DNA of 64,000 bases from the NCBI GenBank assembly GCA_033961575.1, contig CM066732.1, positions 66,378,687-66,442,686 on the forward strand. Reading direction: 5' to 3'. Made by a program: the position numbers and the translations under genes. How positions within the stretch are numbered: the first letter of the stretch is position 1; every line of letters starts with the position of its first letter. Shown piece after piece: positions 33,495-45,000 of the stretch. The notes under the pieces were generated by a model, which had not been told where the DNA came from, made no database searches, and worked only from the letters and a program-made list of their open reading frames with translations. Source of the stretch: Aselliscus stoliczkanus (lineage: Eukaryota; Chordata; Mammalia; Chiroptera; Hipposideridae).

Positions 33495-33645
33495 GTTAGT
33501 TTTTGTTTTGTTTTTAGCTGAGCCATCCTGTCACCTGTTGGCAGCTCAAGGGCAACTCAGCTCGGGCTGGCATCGAACCGCCGTTGCTCCGAGCTCAGCT
33601 TGCACCTTGAGCGAGCTCTTAACCAACTGAGCCACTCCACCGGCC
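33495..33645 (-). mobile_element. tRNA-derived SINE, distinct body
   Basis: On the minus strand it reads GGCCGGTGGAGTGGCTCAGT, TTAAGAGCTCGCTCAAGG, a B-box-like GGTTCGATGCCAGCCCGAGC, GCCAACAGGTGACAGGATGG and an A/C-rich tail. The exact 10-bp duplication AGGAAATACT is at 33485-33494 and 33646-33655. The GACAGGATGGCTCAG end resembles the middle of the dimeric SINE at 52724-53150. Confidence 0.85.
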
Positions 33646-33655
33646 AGGAAATACT

Positions 33656-35523
33656 CTTTTGAGAGCAAACTTCTAAGCCCATATTGTAGCTAGAACTCTG
33701 TTCAGGTCCGTATGAACTTATCAGACAGCTTTCATGTCTGAAAAATTTACCGATCTCATGTGACTAAAACCTAGAGTTACGTTCTCCTCTCTAGAATAAC
33801 GTAAAACATAACCACAGAGGCTATGAGTAAAATTCATAGTGAAATAGTCAACATTAGGAGTTGACTGGCAAATTTCTCCCACAATGGAAGAAGTACTAAA
33901 ACATGGTTTTATCAGGAATATTTAAAGTTTTCTTTCTCCTGATATGTGATGACATTCTATTCTGGATGAGAATTACATTTGTATATAGGTATAAAACACA
34001 CTTCCTAAAATTTCTGAAAATGTGCCATCTAGTTGGTTTCAATCACTTTATTTTTTTCATTGATGTTTACACAAAATTAAGCAGATGTGCAAAGAAAGAG
34101 CTCCCCAATCTTGGAATGAAAACATTTTGGTTAGAAGTGGGAAAGTGGAGTCAGCCTCTCTATGTTTTGGTCACTATAGCAAGCCAACAGCCTGTAGCTG
34201 GCAGTAGCTTTCACACTCATCTCATGGTGTGCCTTTTTAAAAATTGCTATGTTGTAAATCTTTCTTCAATGTCTACCCACTGTTCTTTTGTGCACGCTGA
34301 AAAATCAGGTATTTTCACCTTGTTTTCAAATTCCTAGACTATCTTCAATATTTCTTTTATTATGTTCCCTATATGTTTTTTTTTGTTTGTGTGTGTGTTT
34401 GTTTGTTTTGTCTTTGTCAAGGATTATAGTGTCAAATACAGTTAGGCTGGGATTTTATATATTACTGTTAGAAGTTTCATCTCACAAAAATCCTTATCAG
34501 ATATCATGTAATCTAAAATGAGTAAAAGACTTGCATTTTAGTTTAATAGTTTTTCCCATATATAAGTTAAAAAGGATTTCATAAGTGGTATCTTTTAGTT
34601 TTATAACAACTCATTTGTCCACATGTGAAATATATCAATATTTAAAGTTTATGGAATGCAGTATACTAACATTATAAAATAATAGTTTGATTCAAATTAT
34701 ATTATCTGGCTCTTTTCAATATTCATCAGTTGGGTGGCCTTCAAAACACACATTTGTGAGTATATAAAATATACAATTAATTTGCAAGACAGTTTTAAAG
34801 GTATTTCAACTCTATCTCTTTAAAATGATCAGTCTTGTGAGCACAAACACACTTTAGAGCTATGAATTACAATGTCCCAGAATCAAAATAATAAAAGCAA
34901 GCTGCTTTTCCAGACATTTTCTTTGGGGATTTAAGAGATTTGTATGTTAACCTCTCTTAGGGCCTGTCTATCAAGCTACAGCTTTCCCCAATCATATTTG
35001 ATTCCATTTTTAGATAAGAATAGAGTCCTTGGTTTTCAGCACACAGCAGGTGCTCAATTAATGTGTGTTAACTGAACAAGCGAATCAATTAATGGATGAA
35101 TAATCCTGCTTGAATGGTATTTACATAGTCTCCTTGATTTCAGGCTTTTCCCCACTCCATTATGTGAACACTTGTAGACCAACCCCCCTCGTATGCTATT
35201 ATCAGATTTTCTCAAAAACCGTTCTTAGTTAGGTAAAGCCAAAAAGCACGGACTCTAGTTTGACATTCACAGTTCTCCACAAAATAAACCCATGTTTGTT
35301 TTCCACACATACCTTTCACTCTTCCCAACACTAATTCTTTCTCCACACAAACTGAGCTATTCGCTGCTTCTCAACCTTTCTCAAGTTGTTTTCTTCGATA
35401 ACTTCATGCTTTTGCATGCAACTTTCCGAACCCTAATCATCCTTTGAAGGACTGTTGAGATCCTTAATCTGCAGAAACTTTGTCCTGACATCACAGCCAA
35501 AACTGTACTCAGGAGGAGGGATT
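33656..35523. other. No gene or recognised repeat
   Basis: 1.9 kb of AT-rich sequence. The longest frame (33903-34337, 144 codons) has no recognisable domain and lies in low-complexity T-rich sequence. A TG/TTTG run is near 34380-34420. Confidence 0.55.
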
Positions 35524-35540
35524 AAGAATCGCTGTGTGAG

Positions 35541-35629
35541 GGCCGGCTTGGGAAGCCAGCGGCCCCGGTTCGGGTCCCACATGTGAGGGCCAGTGACACT
35601 GCCCTCAAAAAAACAAAAAAAAAAACCAC
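35541..35629 (+). mobile_element. Short tRNA-derived SINE with internal deletion of the A-box region
   Basis: Starts GGCCGGCTTGGGAAGCCAGC, so about 35 bases between the GGCCGGC start and the GCTTGGGAAGCC segment of other copies are missing. The B box GGTTCGGGTCCC and the GTGACACTGCCCTC end are intact. The flanks AAGAATCGCTGTGTGAG (35524-35540) and AAGAATCGCTGCGTGAG (35630-35646) match at 16 of 17. Confidence 0.92.
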
Positions 35630-35646
35630 AAGAATCGCTGCGTGAG

Positions 35647-35984
35647 CCCTGAGCTCTGGACGTTCCCAGGGACGCAGTGGAAGGACCCAGACCTACATGT
35701 GCCACCCAACCAGCAAGCCCCACCACAAGGCATAGAGCTGGCCTGTCACACATTCAGCTAATACCACCTCACACAAGCCCACCCCAGCAGCGAGTACTGC
35801 CTGCTCTAACTCCGAAATGTATTGTTTCCATCCACTTCTCCATCTTAACTGCTGCCCCACAGGGTGATGTGCACAGGCAATCACAATGCTTCCACTCTAG
35901 GGTTCGTATAGTTCCCGCTCCTTACCACTCCCACCACCAAAATCCATTTTCTACATGTCAATTAAGTTGTTTTGTTTTTAAATA
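35647..35984. other. No gene; GC-richer unique sequence
   Basis: About 340 bp richer in C than its surroundings. Frames of 63-109 codons on both strands have no recognisable domain. No repeat recognised. Confidence 0.45.
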
Positions 35985-36470
35985 TAAATCTGATAGGGTT
36001 AAATAAAAACTTTTCAGGCTGTAAAATCTTTAACATGCTAATGATTTCCCATGATATTTAGAATAAAAACCAAACGTCTCACCATGGCCGATAAGGGCAT
36101 ACATTGATAGGTCCCCAACTGGTCTCTACTTTGATTTTCCTCTGTCTCCCCTTCCTCTCTGTATGGTTAGATAGCTTTTCACTGTTTGCAGAAGACAACA
36201 ATTTAGACTCACCTTGGGAAATCTGCGCTTTCAGTTGCATTGACCTGTAAGTTTCCACCTGCAGATTTTTACCTGGCTAGCTCACTGTGGTGTCAGCTCT
36301 GATGTTCGTTTCTCAGAGAAGTCCTCCTTAAGCAACATCCCTAACAACATATCCCCATTTCTCTCATGTCCTTTACTTTGGAACTTGTACTACTGCTGAA
36401 ACAATACTATGTTGTTGACTCATTTTTCTTCCTATCTACCTTGACTAGAATGTGAATTCGAAAAGAGGAT
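35985..36470 (+). mobile_element. L2 fragment
   Basis: The phrases TGATTTCCCATGATATTTAG, ATAAAAACCAAACGTCTCAC and CATGGCCGATAAGGGCATAC, then AGTCCTCCTTAAGCAACATC and TTGACTAGAATGTGAATTCG, follow the L2 3' half in sense order. Confidence 0.65.
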
Positions 36471-36568
36471 ACACATTGTTCTGAGAACAAAAATGGGGGG
36501 ATTAAAAAAAAACTATAAATTAAAGGATTAGACAAAATTACTCATGTAAAAGCACTTTGCATATTCTT

Positions 36569-36976
36569 TTTTTTTTTTTTTAGATTTTATTGGGGATTTG
36601 GGGGAGGGGAACAGACAAGTTGCTGTCCTTTCGTTCTTCAGTCTAGTTGTGGAGGACGTCATTTCACTGACCCATGTTGGTATTATCATTGTGCTCTTTC
36701 CGGGTGAGGCAGTCAGTTGCTGGCCATTGGACGGCTGCTCACGGTGGGTCATGGCAGCTCACGAAAGCTCACACCAGCTGCTGGCCAGCCCCACTACAGC
36801 CTACACCGTCACCAGCGACTCACGGCAGCCCAGCTTCAGGTTGAGCTGTTGTTCACCATCTTAGCTGTAGAAGGCACAGCGACACTGGCCCTCTATGTGG
36901 GGTCCGAACCCAGGCCCTGCTGCTCAGAGCTGGTGTCCCAAGCCAACTCTTAACCAATGTGCCACTCAGCCAGCCT
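36569..36976 (-). mobile_element. Composite long SINE, copy 2, perfect 17-bp TSD
   Basis: Read on the minus strand: a tRNA-like head ending near GGTTCGGACCCCACATAG, then TAAGATGGTGAACAACAGCT, a GTGAGC/GCTGCC-rich middle, and ACAACTAGACTGAAGAACGA with a polypyrimidine/A tail. The direct repeat GCACTTTGCATATTCTT at 36552-36568 and 36977-36993 is exact. It shares head, middle and tail order with 28370-28836. Both copies give a similar accidental minus- or plus-strand frame. Confidence 0.92.
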
Positions 36977-36993
36977 GCACTTTGCATATTCTT

Positions 36994-37489
36994 AAAAATT
37001 ACGTTAATATTACAACCATCCATTGGACACTCAGATAAATGCTGCCTTGTACTACCTGTTGTATTATTTTATTTTAAATTCCTGCATCATTTCATCCAGT
37101 TAAAATTATTCAGTGTACACTGTGTGCCCTGGGAGGTACAGCAGTAAATTCTACAGGTTCATTACCAACACCACGGAGATTGGCATGCAGTGGAATCCAA
37201 TCTAGGTTGGCTTGGGGAACAGATAGGAAAGCCTTCCCACAGGACATAGCATTCAAAGGGAGACACAAAGGATGAAAAGGAAGCAGCAAATCAGATATCA
37301 GGGTAGAAAATAGAAGAATAATATATTTATTAATTTTTTATCCCATATTACCCAGCAATGTTCTTCCAACCAGAACTAGAATCTAAAGATAATAGAAATG
37401 CCACATAGTCAGTAAACAGTGGCTATTATATTTGGTACCCTTATCCTTTAAAGGGCTAGGGTACAGAGGGGTGTGGCAGGAGAGGAGAA
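36994..37489. other. No gene or recognised repeat
   Basis: Unremarkable sequence, no coding signal. Confidence 0.55.
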
Positions 37490-37690
37490 AAAAATAATAC
37501 TTATTAATGTCTATTACATGCCAAATACTGTGCCACCAGTTTTCACATGAATAATTTTATTATATATTCTCAACAGCTCTGTTTCATAGGCTCATTAGGT
37601 TTTATTAACCTTCAAAAATCGTACCTATGTCACAGATTTTAACTGGGTCTATTCTGACTCTCTAAAATCCATGTTCCTTTCTATTATGCT
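37490..37690 (+). repeat. MIR SINE
   Basis: TGTCTATTACATGCCAAATA, TCTGTTTCATAGGCTCATTA, and CTCTCTAAAATCCATGTTCC with TATTATGCTACCTG follow the MIR 3' half. Confidence 0.75.
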
Positions 37691-37699
37691 ACCTGACTA

Positions 37700-37860
37700 G
37701 GTCAGTGGCTCTCAACCCTGGCTGCATGTTAGAATTAGGTAGCTGAAGCCACACTTGACCGATAAAATCAGTATGTCTGGGCTTAGAACCCAGCTTCAAT
37801 AGTTAAAGCTCCCTGGGTGAATGTCATATGCAGCCAAGTTTGAGAATGACTGGTCTAGGC
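37700..37860. mobile_element. MER5-type MITE
   Basis: GGTCAGTGGCTCTCAACCCTG at the left and AGTTTGAGAATGACTGGTC at the right are MER5 terminal inverted repeats. The length of about 160 bp fits MER5A/B. The orientation was not decided. Confidence 0.75.
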
Positions 37861-38869
37861 CAAGGATAGAATGTCAACTATTTTAATTAATTCATTTTGG
37901 TTATCTCATCCATATTTCTGTTTTAAAGCAAGATCCCATTTAAACCACAATATGCTAAAAAAGACGATTCTATTCTTTGGCATGGCCTCTTTAACTCATT
38001 AGTGCTGAGAAGTCAACTGTGAAGGTTGAAACAATGTAACTAAATAATTAAGCTACTTTTGTGTCTCAACACACACTCCTTTGTCTTTCAACACATTGTC
38101 TGTTTTAACAATTCCTGGCTCCACCAGCATATTCTATCAGGTTGAATTCTCTGTGGTCTGGACCTACATAATTTTAGTAACCTTAGCTTTAGAAAGAAGA
38201 GCAGAAGAAAGTATCACCATGTACATAACTACAGGAACATGATTTATTTAAGTTTGCAAAAGCATATCACAAGGGAATTCAATGAAACTTAGAAATTCAT
38301 TTTCTTTCTAACTTGCTACAATAAAAGATCAGTTGGCACTTAACAAAAATGCTGTTGTATATATTATTATTAGATAAGGCATCTGCTGCCCAATATAAAA
38401 GGAGTTAACACAGCGGGTAGCCATTGTTCTCAAATGAAATGATATCCTCCTATTACCCTAGGCTATAAAACATTTTTCTTACTGTTTTCATGAAACTTAG
38501 TACCACAATAGTAGGCTTTATAAATAAATGCCTAATTTGAATGTCCTCTTAGACCCTTGAGGTAAAGCAATGAGTCATATCTTTGAAAAGTATTTTACAG
38601 CAATCAATAGATATCTTGATCTTTGGCTCATCATATTAGTTTCTATGACTAATAACTACTTAGTACAAGGATCACTGTAAATTAAAATGATGTGATGTCA
38701 TTATGTGACCCTCTAACCCAATGATTCCTCTTTCTTCTGTATTATATCCATACTCATTAATCATGAACCTGATTCACTATTAGGAATAATTACATGAGAT
38801 AGAGTTTACTTTTATTTTTAAAACATTGTTTACTGCACATAGATGTGTGTAGTAAATTTATTTATAGTT
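37861..38869. other. No gene or recognised repeat
   Basis: AT-rich, no coding frame of note. Confidence 0.55.
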
Positions 38870-39445
38870 ACCAAAAAGATGGAAGCACCAAGATACTCCT
38901 CAGTAGGTGAATGGATAAACTGTGGTACATCTGGACGATGGAATATTATTCAACTTGAAAAAGAAATGAGCTGCCAAGTCATGGAAGAGGTGGAGGAAGC
39001 TTAAGTGTATATTAATACGTGAAAGAAGCCAACCTGAAAAGACTACGAACTGTGTGATTCCAGCCCTATTTATGACATTCTGGGAAAGAAAAATGTAGAG
39101 ACAGTCAAAAGATCAGTGGTTTCCAGAGATTGGTGCTGGAGGATGAATAGGTGGAGCATAGAAAAAATTTTAAAGCAGTGAAAATATTCTCTATGGCACT
39201 GCAATGAAGGATACATTTATCCAAACCCATAAAATGTACAGAACCAAGAATGAACCCCAATGTAAACTGTGGACTAGCATGATGATGTGTCAATGTTGTT
39301 CACCAATTGTAACAAATGTACACACTGGTAAGGAATGTCGATAATAGGGAAAGCTATGCATGTGGGGGGGCAGGAGATATATGGGAATCTCTGTACCCTC
39401 CACTCCATTTACTGTGAACCTAAAACTGTTCTTAAAAAAGTATAT
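38870..39445 (+). mobile_element. Old L1 (L1ME-like) 3' end
   Basis: AGGTGAATGGATAAACTGTG, GATGGAATATTATTCAACTT, AAGAAGCCAACCTGAAAAGA, CAGTGGTTTCCAGAGATTGG, and the end GCAGGAGATATATGGGAATC and TGTGAACCTAAAACTGTTCT follow the ORF2 end and 3' UTR of an L1ME-type element. Truncated at the 5' end, with no open frame. Confidence 0.85.
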
Positions 39446-39464
39446 ATTATTTTATTTACTGTAG

Positions 39465-39465
<1 letters not shown>

Positions 39466-39500
<35 letters not shown>
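39466..39500. repeat. (TA)n microsatellite
   Basis: About 17 TA units. It may derive from the TA-rich tail of the preceding L1. A further L1-like phrase (CAACATGGATGAATCTCACA at about 39507) follows it. Confidence 0.9.
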
Positions 39501-39503
<3 letters not shown>

Positions 39504-40852
39504 TCAACATGGATGAATCTCACAAACATTATAAACTGCATTTATATAAAGTTCAAAAAGAAGCAAATCTAAATTATGGTTTTAGAATAAACATTTATTG
39601 TCTCCCATGTGTAAAGGACATGGCTATAAACTCCCATGTGTGAGTTTTATGGCTATAAAACTGAATAAACTAGAGTGTTAAAAATTAAAAGAGTGTTTCC
39701 CTACTGAGAGAAGACGGGCCAGTAACTGCAGGGGGCTCTAGAGAAGTTTCTAAGCTGCTAATAACATAATATTTCTTGACCTGAATTATGGCTATTAGGG
39801 TGACTGTACTCTTGGGTAGTTTATTGACTTTATTAATTGTGTACTTTTCTACATGTAGATCAACAATCAAACATTTATTAAGCCCCTAATGTATATATGT
39901 AAAATTGCATTGGACACAGTATCCTCTCTTCTTTTTGTCTCTTGTTAATATCGTTCCTACTTGGAAAACAAAATGGTTTGCTTAGGAAGTTGCCATTGCA
40001 TATTAGACTGCGTAATCAGCAAGGTAGAGTTGGGAACAAGAGAAAAATTTTAACAGCAATTTTGAAATGCTTATAATATGATTACTTTTACATTTATGAA
40101 TAAAATACCACTATGATTTAAATAGTCAATTTAAATCTACTCATTAGGGAAGTCCTGATATTTACTGGAAATAACTTACTGGTTACTAGCCTAACTTATA
40201 CATAGCAAAATGTAACAAGACTGCATTTCTTTAAAAAATATTCTTATGCAGGTTTTCTCCCAAATCTTAACTAAACTTTACTCTTCATAACAATCTGAAT
40301 CTGCAATTAAAAACAACATATTTATTGTATAAATTCAGCCATATGAAACAAATGTAAGAACATCTCCAAGGTTAATCTCAAATCATATTTTTAAGATCAA
40401 AATTACACTGACCTTAGCCGTTTTATAGCACTGTGTCAAAGGTATTCTCCTGACTTGTCACTTAACATTTTAAGTTTTATGTGATTAAGCAAGATTTGAC
40501 CAAAAAGTGACAGGTCAGATTTTTTCATGGTATGTTAAAATGTGGAGCTGCTACATTTTATCTACAGACTGTGACACTGATTCAGACATGTAGCAGGGCA
40601 GAATGGATGTCATTTGTCTTCAAACTTCAGAGAAAGATTCTAAAATGTGGCCTAGAGGTCATATTACGCTAATAACAAAACAGTCAACATTTACTGCTTA
40701 AAGTTAATTTCAGAATTTAATAGGATTAACTATAAATGGCCTCCTGCTATTCAGCCCAATTTGCTTATTCATTTCTATAATATCACTGTTTTGTTGGTGT
40801 TTTTGAGCTTGTTATTGTATCCTTTCTTATTCCATTTGCTGACTACACTTTA

Positions 40853-40856
<4 letters not shown>
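39501..40856. other. No gene; short L1-like phrase then unremarkable sequence
   Basis: After the L1-like phrase to about 39580, nothing is recognisable up to the TG repeat. Confidence 0.5.

Positions 40857-40897
<41 letters not shown>
40857..40897. repeat. (TG)n microsatellite
   Basis: About 20 GT units, uninterrupted. Confidence 0.95.
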
Positions 40898-41004
40898 GCA
40901 CTCATAACATAACAGATATTTTTCTCTGAATGAGATTAACCACTATAGTATGGGCTTCCTTTTTTCGGCGATTTGCTATTGCAGTTTCTTCTGGAGTCAT
41001 AATA

Positions 41005-41894
41005 TATAGTTATGCATCGTTAAACAAAGTGGATATAATCTGAGAAATGCATTGTTAGATGATTTCATTGTGTGATCATCATAGAGTGCACTTACACAAA
41101 CCTAGCTAGTACAGCTTACTACATATCTGTCTATATGATATAACCTATTGTTCATAGGCTACAAACATGTAATATATTACTGCACTGAATACTGTAGGCA
41201 ATTGTAACACAAGAGTAAGTTTGTGTATCTAAACATAGAAAAGGTAGAGTGAAAAATTCAGTGTGAAAGATAAAAAATGGCACATCTCTACAGGGCACTT
41301 ACATGAATGGAGCTGTAGGACTGGAAATGACTGTGAGTGAGTCAGTGAGTGAGAGGTTAGTGAAAGTGAAGGCCTAGAACATTACTGTACACTACTGTAA
41401 ACTTTATAAACACTGTACACTTAGGCTACACTAAATTTATAGAATAACACAAGATTAAATCAAGCACAAGAGAAAACAATGCAATCGAGAGATGGGGTGA
41501 ACACAAGATATATGAAACCGCTGCTGGGGTAACAGGACATACTGTTTTACAGCAACCTTGTTTTTATAAGTAGAAAGAGCACACTCTAAAATAACAATAA
41601 AAAGTATAATGTAGTAAATACATAAACCAGTAACATAGTTGTTTATTATCATTATCAAGTATTATGTACTGTGTATAATTGTATGTGCTATACTTTTATA
41701 TGACTGGCAGCACAGTAGATTGGTTTATACCAGCATCACCACAAACACTGAGTAATGCTTCTGCACCATGATCTTAGACAGCTAGGATGTCACTAGGCAA
41801 TAGGGATTTTTCAGCTCCATTATCATCTTATGGGACCACCGTTGTATATGCAGTCTGTCCTTGACCGAAATGTCATTACTCAGCACACAACTGC
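41005..41894 (+). mobile_element. Tigger-type DNA transposon, internally deleted
   Basis: The left end reads ATAGTTATGCATCGTTAAAC and the right end CATTACTCAGCACACAACTG; the two are related inverted repeats. Between them lie ATCATAGAGTGCACTTACAC, CTAGAACATTACTGTACACT and ACTTAGGCTACACTAAATTT, in the order of the Tigger-class non-autonomous element that begins CAGTCATG-type. Most of the transposase body is gone. The subfamily (Tigger4/Zombi-like) is from memory. The right end abuts a CT repeat. Confidence 0.75.
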
Positions 41895-41895
41895 T

Positions 41896-41922
41896 TTCTC
41901 TCTCTCTGCTTCTCTCCCTCTG

Positions 41923-41954
<32 letters not shown>

Positions 41955-41958
41955 TCCC
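41896..41958. repeat. (CT)n imperfect microsatellite
   Basis: CT-rich run with TG and CCC interruptions, continuing as a C-rich run to about 41976. Confidence 0.9.
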
Positions 41959-41976
41959 CTCCCCCCTCTCCCCTCC

Positions 41977-43299
41977 CATTCTCTCAAAATGTTAACAACT
42001 GAAAATATTAGCAACTGATGAATTAATGAATTTTCATGAAGAGTGTATAGGAATCATTTGCATTATTTCCATAAATCTTCTATAACTTTGAAATAATTTC
42101 AAAACTGGAACTTAAGAAACTTTTAAAAGTGGTAAAAAATATCAGTCAAAGGTATTGTCATCTATTTACTTTTAGAGTTTCAAAAGGCTGTGTTCACTGA
42201 TGATTCTTGCATAATATATGAGCAACATTTGTAATATTACCTTTGTATTCAAAGTCATGGAAACATTTTACACTGTAAATATTTCCAGTCAAATCATTTA
42301 TAAATTTGTTTAATGTAAATATTTTCTGACACAATATTGAAATATTTTGCAAATAATATCCATTTTGTAACTATTTTAGTAGAGAAAGTCACCAAATTTT
42401 AGAAGTGTTCATTAACATCTTATAGGTATATGAAATAGGCTGAATGCCTATAGCTGTATTCCTTGTTCTGAATTACTATGAAGGATATGCTACTAATTAC
42501 AGATCAAAGATATATTTCTTTTACAGTTCCTTTTCTCCCTAAAGTTATACTTTCTCACTTAAAAGGGAAATATGTAAAACTGGTGATATTATCAAATAAT
42601 ATTCACACAAGATCATCTTTACAAATAAGGTAAGAGTTATTGTAGATCCAGTAATGAAAGATTTTGCCCTGAGTATGACCGCCCACAGAAGACTTCCTAG
42701 AGGACAATCGTTCTCCATTCTAAGGAACGGCCTTGATTTCTCCTTCCGAATGCCAGCTAAAGAATGGCTTTTGTTTCGCTTTAATGCCATCAGTAATTGA
42801 ACACATATAGAAACTCACAGTTACAGTACTCTAAGTTATACCATAGCTTTTTTATGTCAGTTAGAGGATAACTATTTTAATTTTGTTAATTCAGAGTCCA
42901 ATTCAGAGTTAATTCAGATTACTGCATATTTTAATATTTTAAAAATTATATAAATTTTTATGTGTAGATAAGACATTAATTAAAGATTGTATTTAGTGTT
43001 GTAGTGTTGCTGTGACCATTCATAAATTTATTAAGTGGGGGTCATATAGTTTGTATGTTAAAGAACAGTCATTAGACACCTATGCAAGCTAGTATATGTT
43101 TCCTACTTTAAAAATGTTTACAATTAATACTCCTTAAGCCCAAAAGTATGTACACCTAACTAGCTCACACTGCCTTTATCACTCTCCCAAGATAATACCT
43201 TCCAGGAAAAAAAGTTACACCTTTTCAACTTCCCAGTTTTATTCTTTCCTTGTGGACAATAACCCATTCTATCATGTGAGAGGACTTATATGTGATGTA
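41977..43299. other. No gene or recognised repeat
   Basis: AT-rich; short frames only. Confidence 0.55.
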
Positions 43300-43520
43300 T
43301 AACTCTACACCCTATTTATTGTGTGACTTTAATCAAGTTACTTAACCTCTCATAACTTCTGTTTCATAATAGATAAGACAGGAGAGCCATGCTTACTATA
43401 CAGGATTGTCTTCAATATTGTCTGCCATAACTGATGATTAAATGAGATAAAGTATAAGAAACAATACAATGTCTGGCACATGATAAGCACTCAAAGAATG
43501 GCTGTGATAATTGGTATTAC
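43300..43520 (+). repeat. MIR SINE
   Basis: TGTGACTTTAATCAAGTTAC, TTAACCTCTCATAACTTCTG, GATTAAATGAGATAAAGTAT and TGTCTGGCACATGATAAGCA are the standard MIR blocks in order. Confidence 0.9.
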
Positions 43521-44111
43521 TATTTTTCTTCCTTTCTGCTGAAGTATGCAGTTGTGCCTATGGTCTGAGTTTAGGGAAATTCACCTGAAGCAATTTCTTT
43601 GTCTTCAATTCTCTTTTCCTTTAGGTTTTCTTCAACTCTTGCCCAGTTGCCTGAGGAAATTATCTATCCTCTTGTATGTCTCTCCATTATTATAGGTTTA
43701 ACTTTTAGAAAATAATATGAATTATTGCTGTTAAATACTTGGGCTGTCGATATGCCAGTTTATTGGAAAATAAACTCACAAGCTATAAAATAATACAGCA
43801 GTGATATCTTACTAATCCAAGACAATATAGACTTTTCCTGACAGAGGCTTGTATAACTAATACATAAGAAATAGAAATTCCAACTCAAAATGTCCTTAAC
43901 AATAAAGGGAATTTTGGGTTCAAGAAAAAATAAAATAAAATCTATACTTAGGACAAGAGTGAACCCAGATTAACAATTTCATTAAGGACCCAGTGTTTCC
44001 CATATCTACCTTCTGCCTCCTCTATCATCAGCTTCATTGTAAAGATGGCCCCACCATGGTCACAGTAACCAGTTATCTATTTTTTGGACAGCCGGAGAGA
44101 GAATATGTGTC
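43521..44111. other. No gene or recognised repeat
   Basis: No coding or repeat signal that I can name. Confidence 0.55.
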
Positions 44112-44275
44112 TCTCCCTTAGTTAATGTGCATGTGAATCACCTGGGTGGGGAATCTTGTTAAGTTGAAAATCAGATTCAATAGGTCTTGGAGTTCAAAAC
44201 CCTGCATTTCTAACAAGCTCATAGATGAGGTCAAAGCACTGGTGTGTGGACCAGACTTTGAGTAGCAAAGCCCTA
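44112..44275 (+). mobile_element. MER5-type MITE, copy 1 of an adjacent pair
   Basis: TGTGAATCACCTGGGTGGGG, AGATTCAATAGGTCTTGGAG and CTGCATTTCTAACAAGCTCA, then ACCAGACTTTGAGTAGCAAA, in MER5A order. Confidence 0.8.
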
Positions 44276-44440
44276 AATCAGTGATTCTGAGGGTAGTCTT
44301 TCAACCAGCAGAGTAATGAAAATTCTTATGCCCTATCTATGATCCCCAAAATTCTGGGAATGAGGCCCAGAAATCTTTATTTTAACAAGTCTGCCAGATG
44401 ATTCTGATGCACATTAATTTGGAAAACCACTGACTTACAG
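44276..44440 (+). mobile_element. MER5-type MITE, copy 2 of an adjacent pair
   Basis: Begins AATCAGTGATTCTGAGGG and includes ATGAGGCCCAGAAATCTTTA, CAAGTCTGCCAGATGATTCT, GATGCACATTAATTTGGAAA and ACCACTGA. It directly follows copy 1. Confidence 0.78.
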
Positions 44441-44960
44441 CATACACAAAAGACCTGAGTTTACTCTTATGGAAACCCAGGTGACTGCAATGCATGGATT
44501 AGCTTCAGCCTTTATACATTGGTTCACCATTCCCAAGCCAATCACTGGGGAAATGAGAATTGAATCATTCTAATTAGGCTTTGGAAACAGGACTGTTCTT
44601 GTAGCTGGAGGTGAGAATTATCTCATTCAAACTTCATGATGGCAACACAATAAGAAAAGGGAAGAATGGTGGCTGTAGAGAGAAATAACAATTTCCATTG
44701 GGTTCCATTTCAAACCCAATTGGAATAAGCTGGCTAACAAAGAAATTGACCGAGGAAATAAAATAATATAACAAGAATTTATTAAATGCCTACTGCCCCT
44801 TTTATATGAAGCATTAAACTAGGCACTATGAGGCATAAAAGGCAAGATACAACCTAAGTGAGGAAGTGTGAACCCAAAACATTCATCAACCTCATACCTA
44901 TTTAAGTGTTTAAATAAATGATACCACAAAATATACATACTGTAGATTTTTTCAGAGCCA
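44441..44960. other. No gene or recognised repeat
   Basis: Contains an old tail-like phrase near 44770 (AGAATTTATTAAATGCCTAC), otherwise nothing. Confidence 0.5.

Positions 44961-44999
<39 letters not shown>
44961..44999. repeat. (AAT)n microsatellite
   Basis: Thirteen AAT units, uninterrupted. Confidence 0.95.

Positions 45000-45000
<1 letters not shown>

Noticed and set aside
33903..34337. 144-codon plus-strand frame as a membrane protein
   Set aside because: T-rich low-complexity sequence, no recognised domain, no splice or promoter context, frame length within chance expectation for such DNA when many frames are examined.
36598..36864. Similar peptides at 28526-28753 and 36598-36864 (FSLVVEDV...SLTHVGIII) as a gene family
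   Set aside because: Both are accidental frames inside two copies of the same composite SINE.
39335..39643. 102-codon frame with a YIYIYI run
   Set aside because: Spans a TA microsatellite and an L1 3' end.
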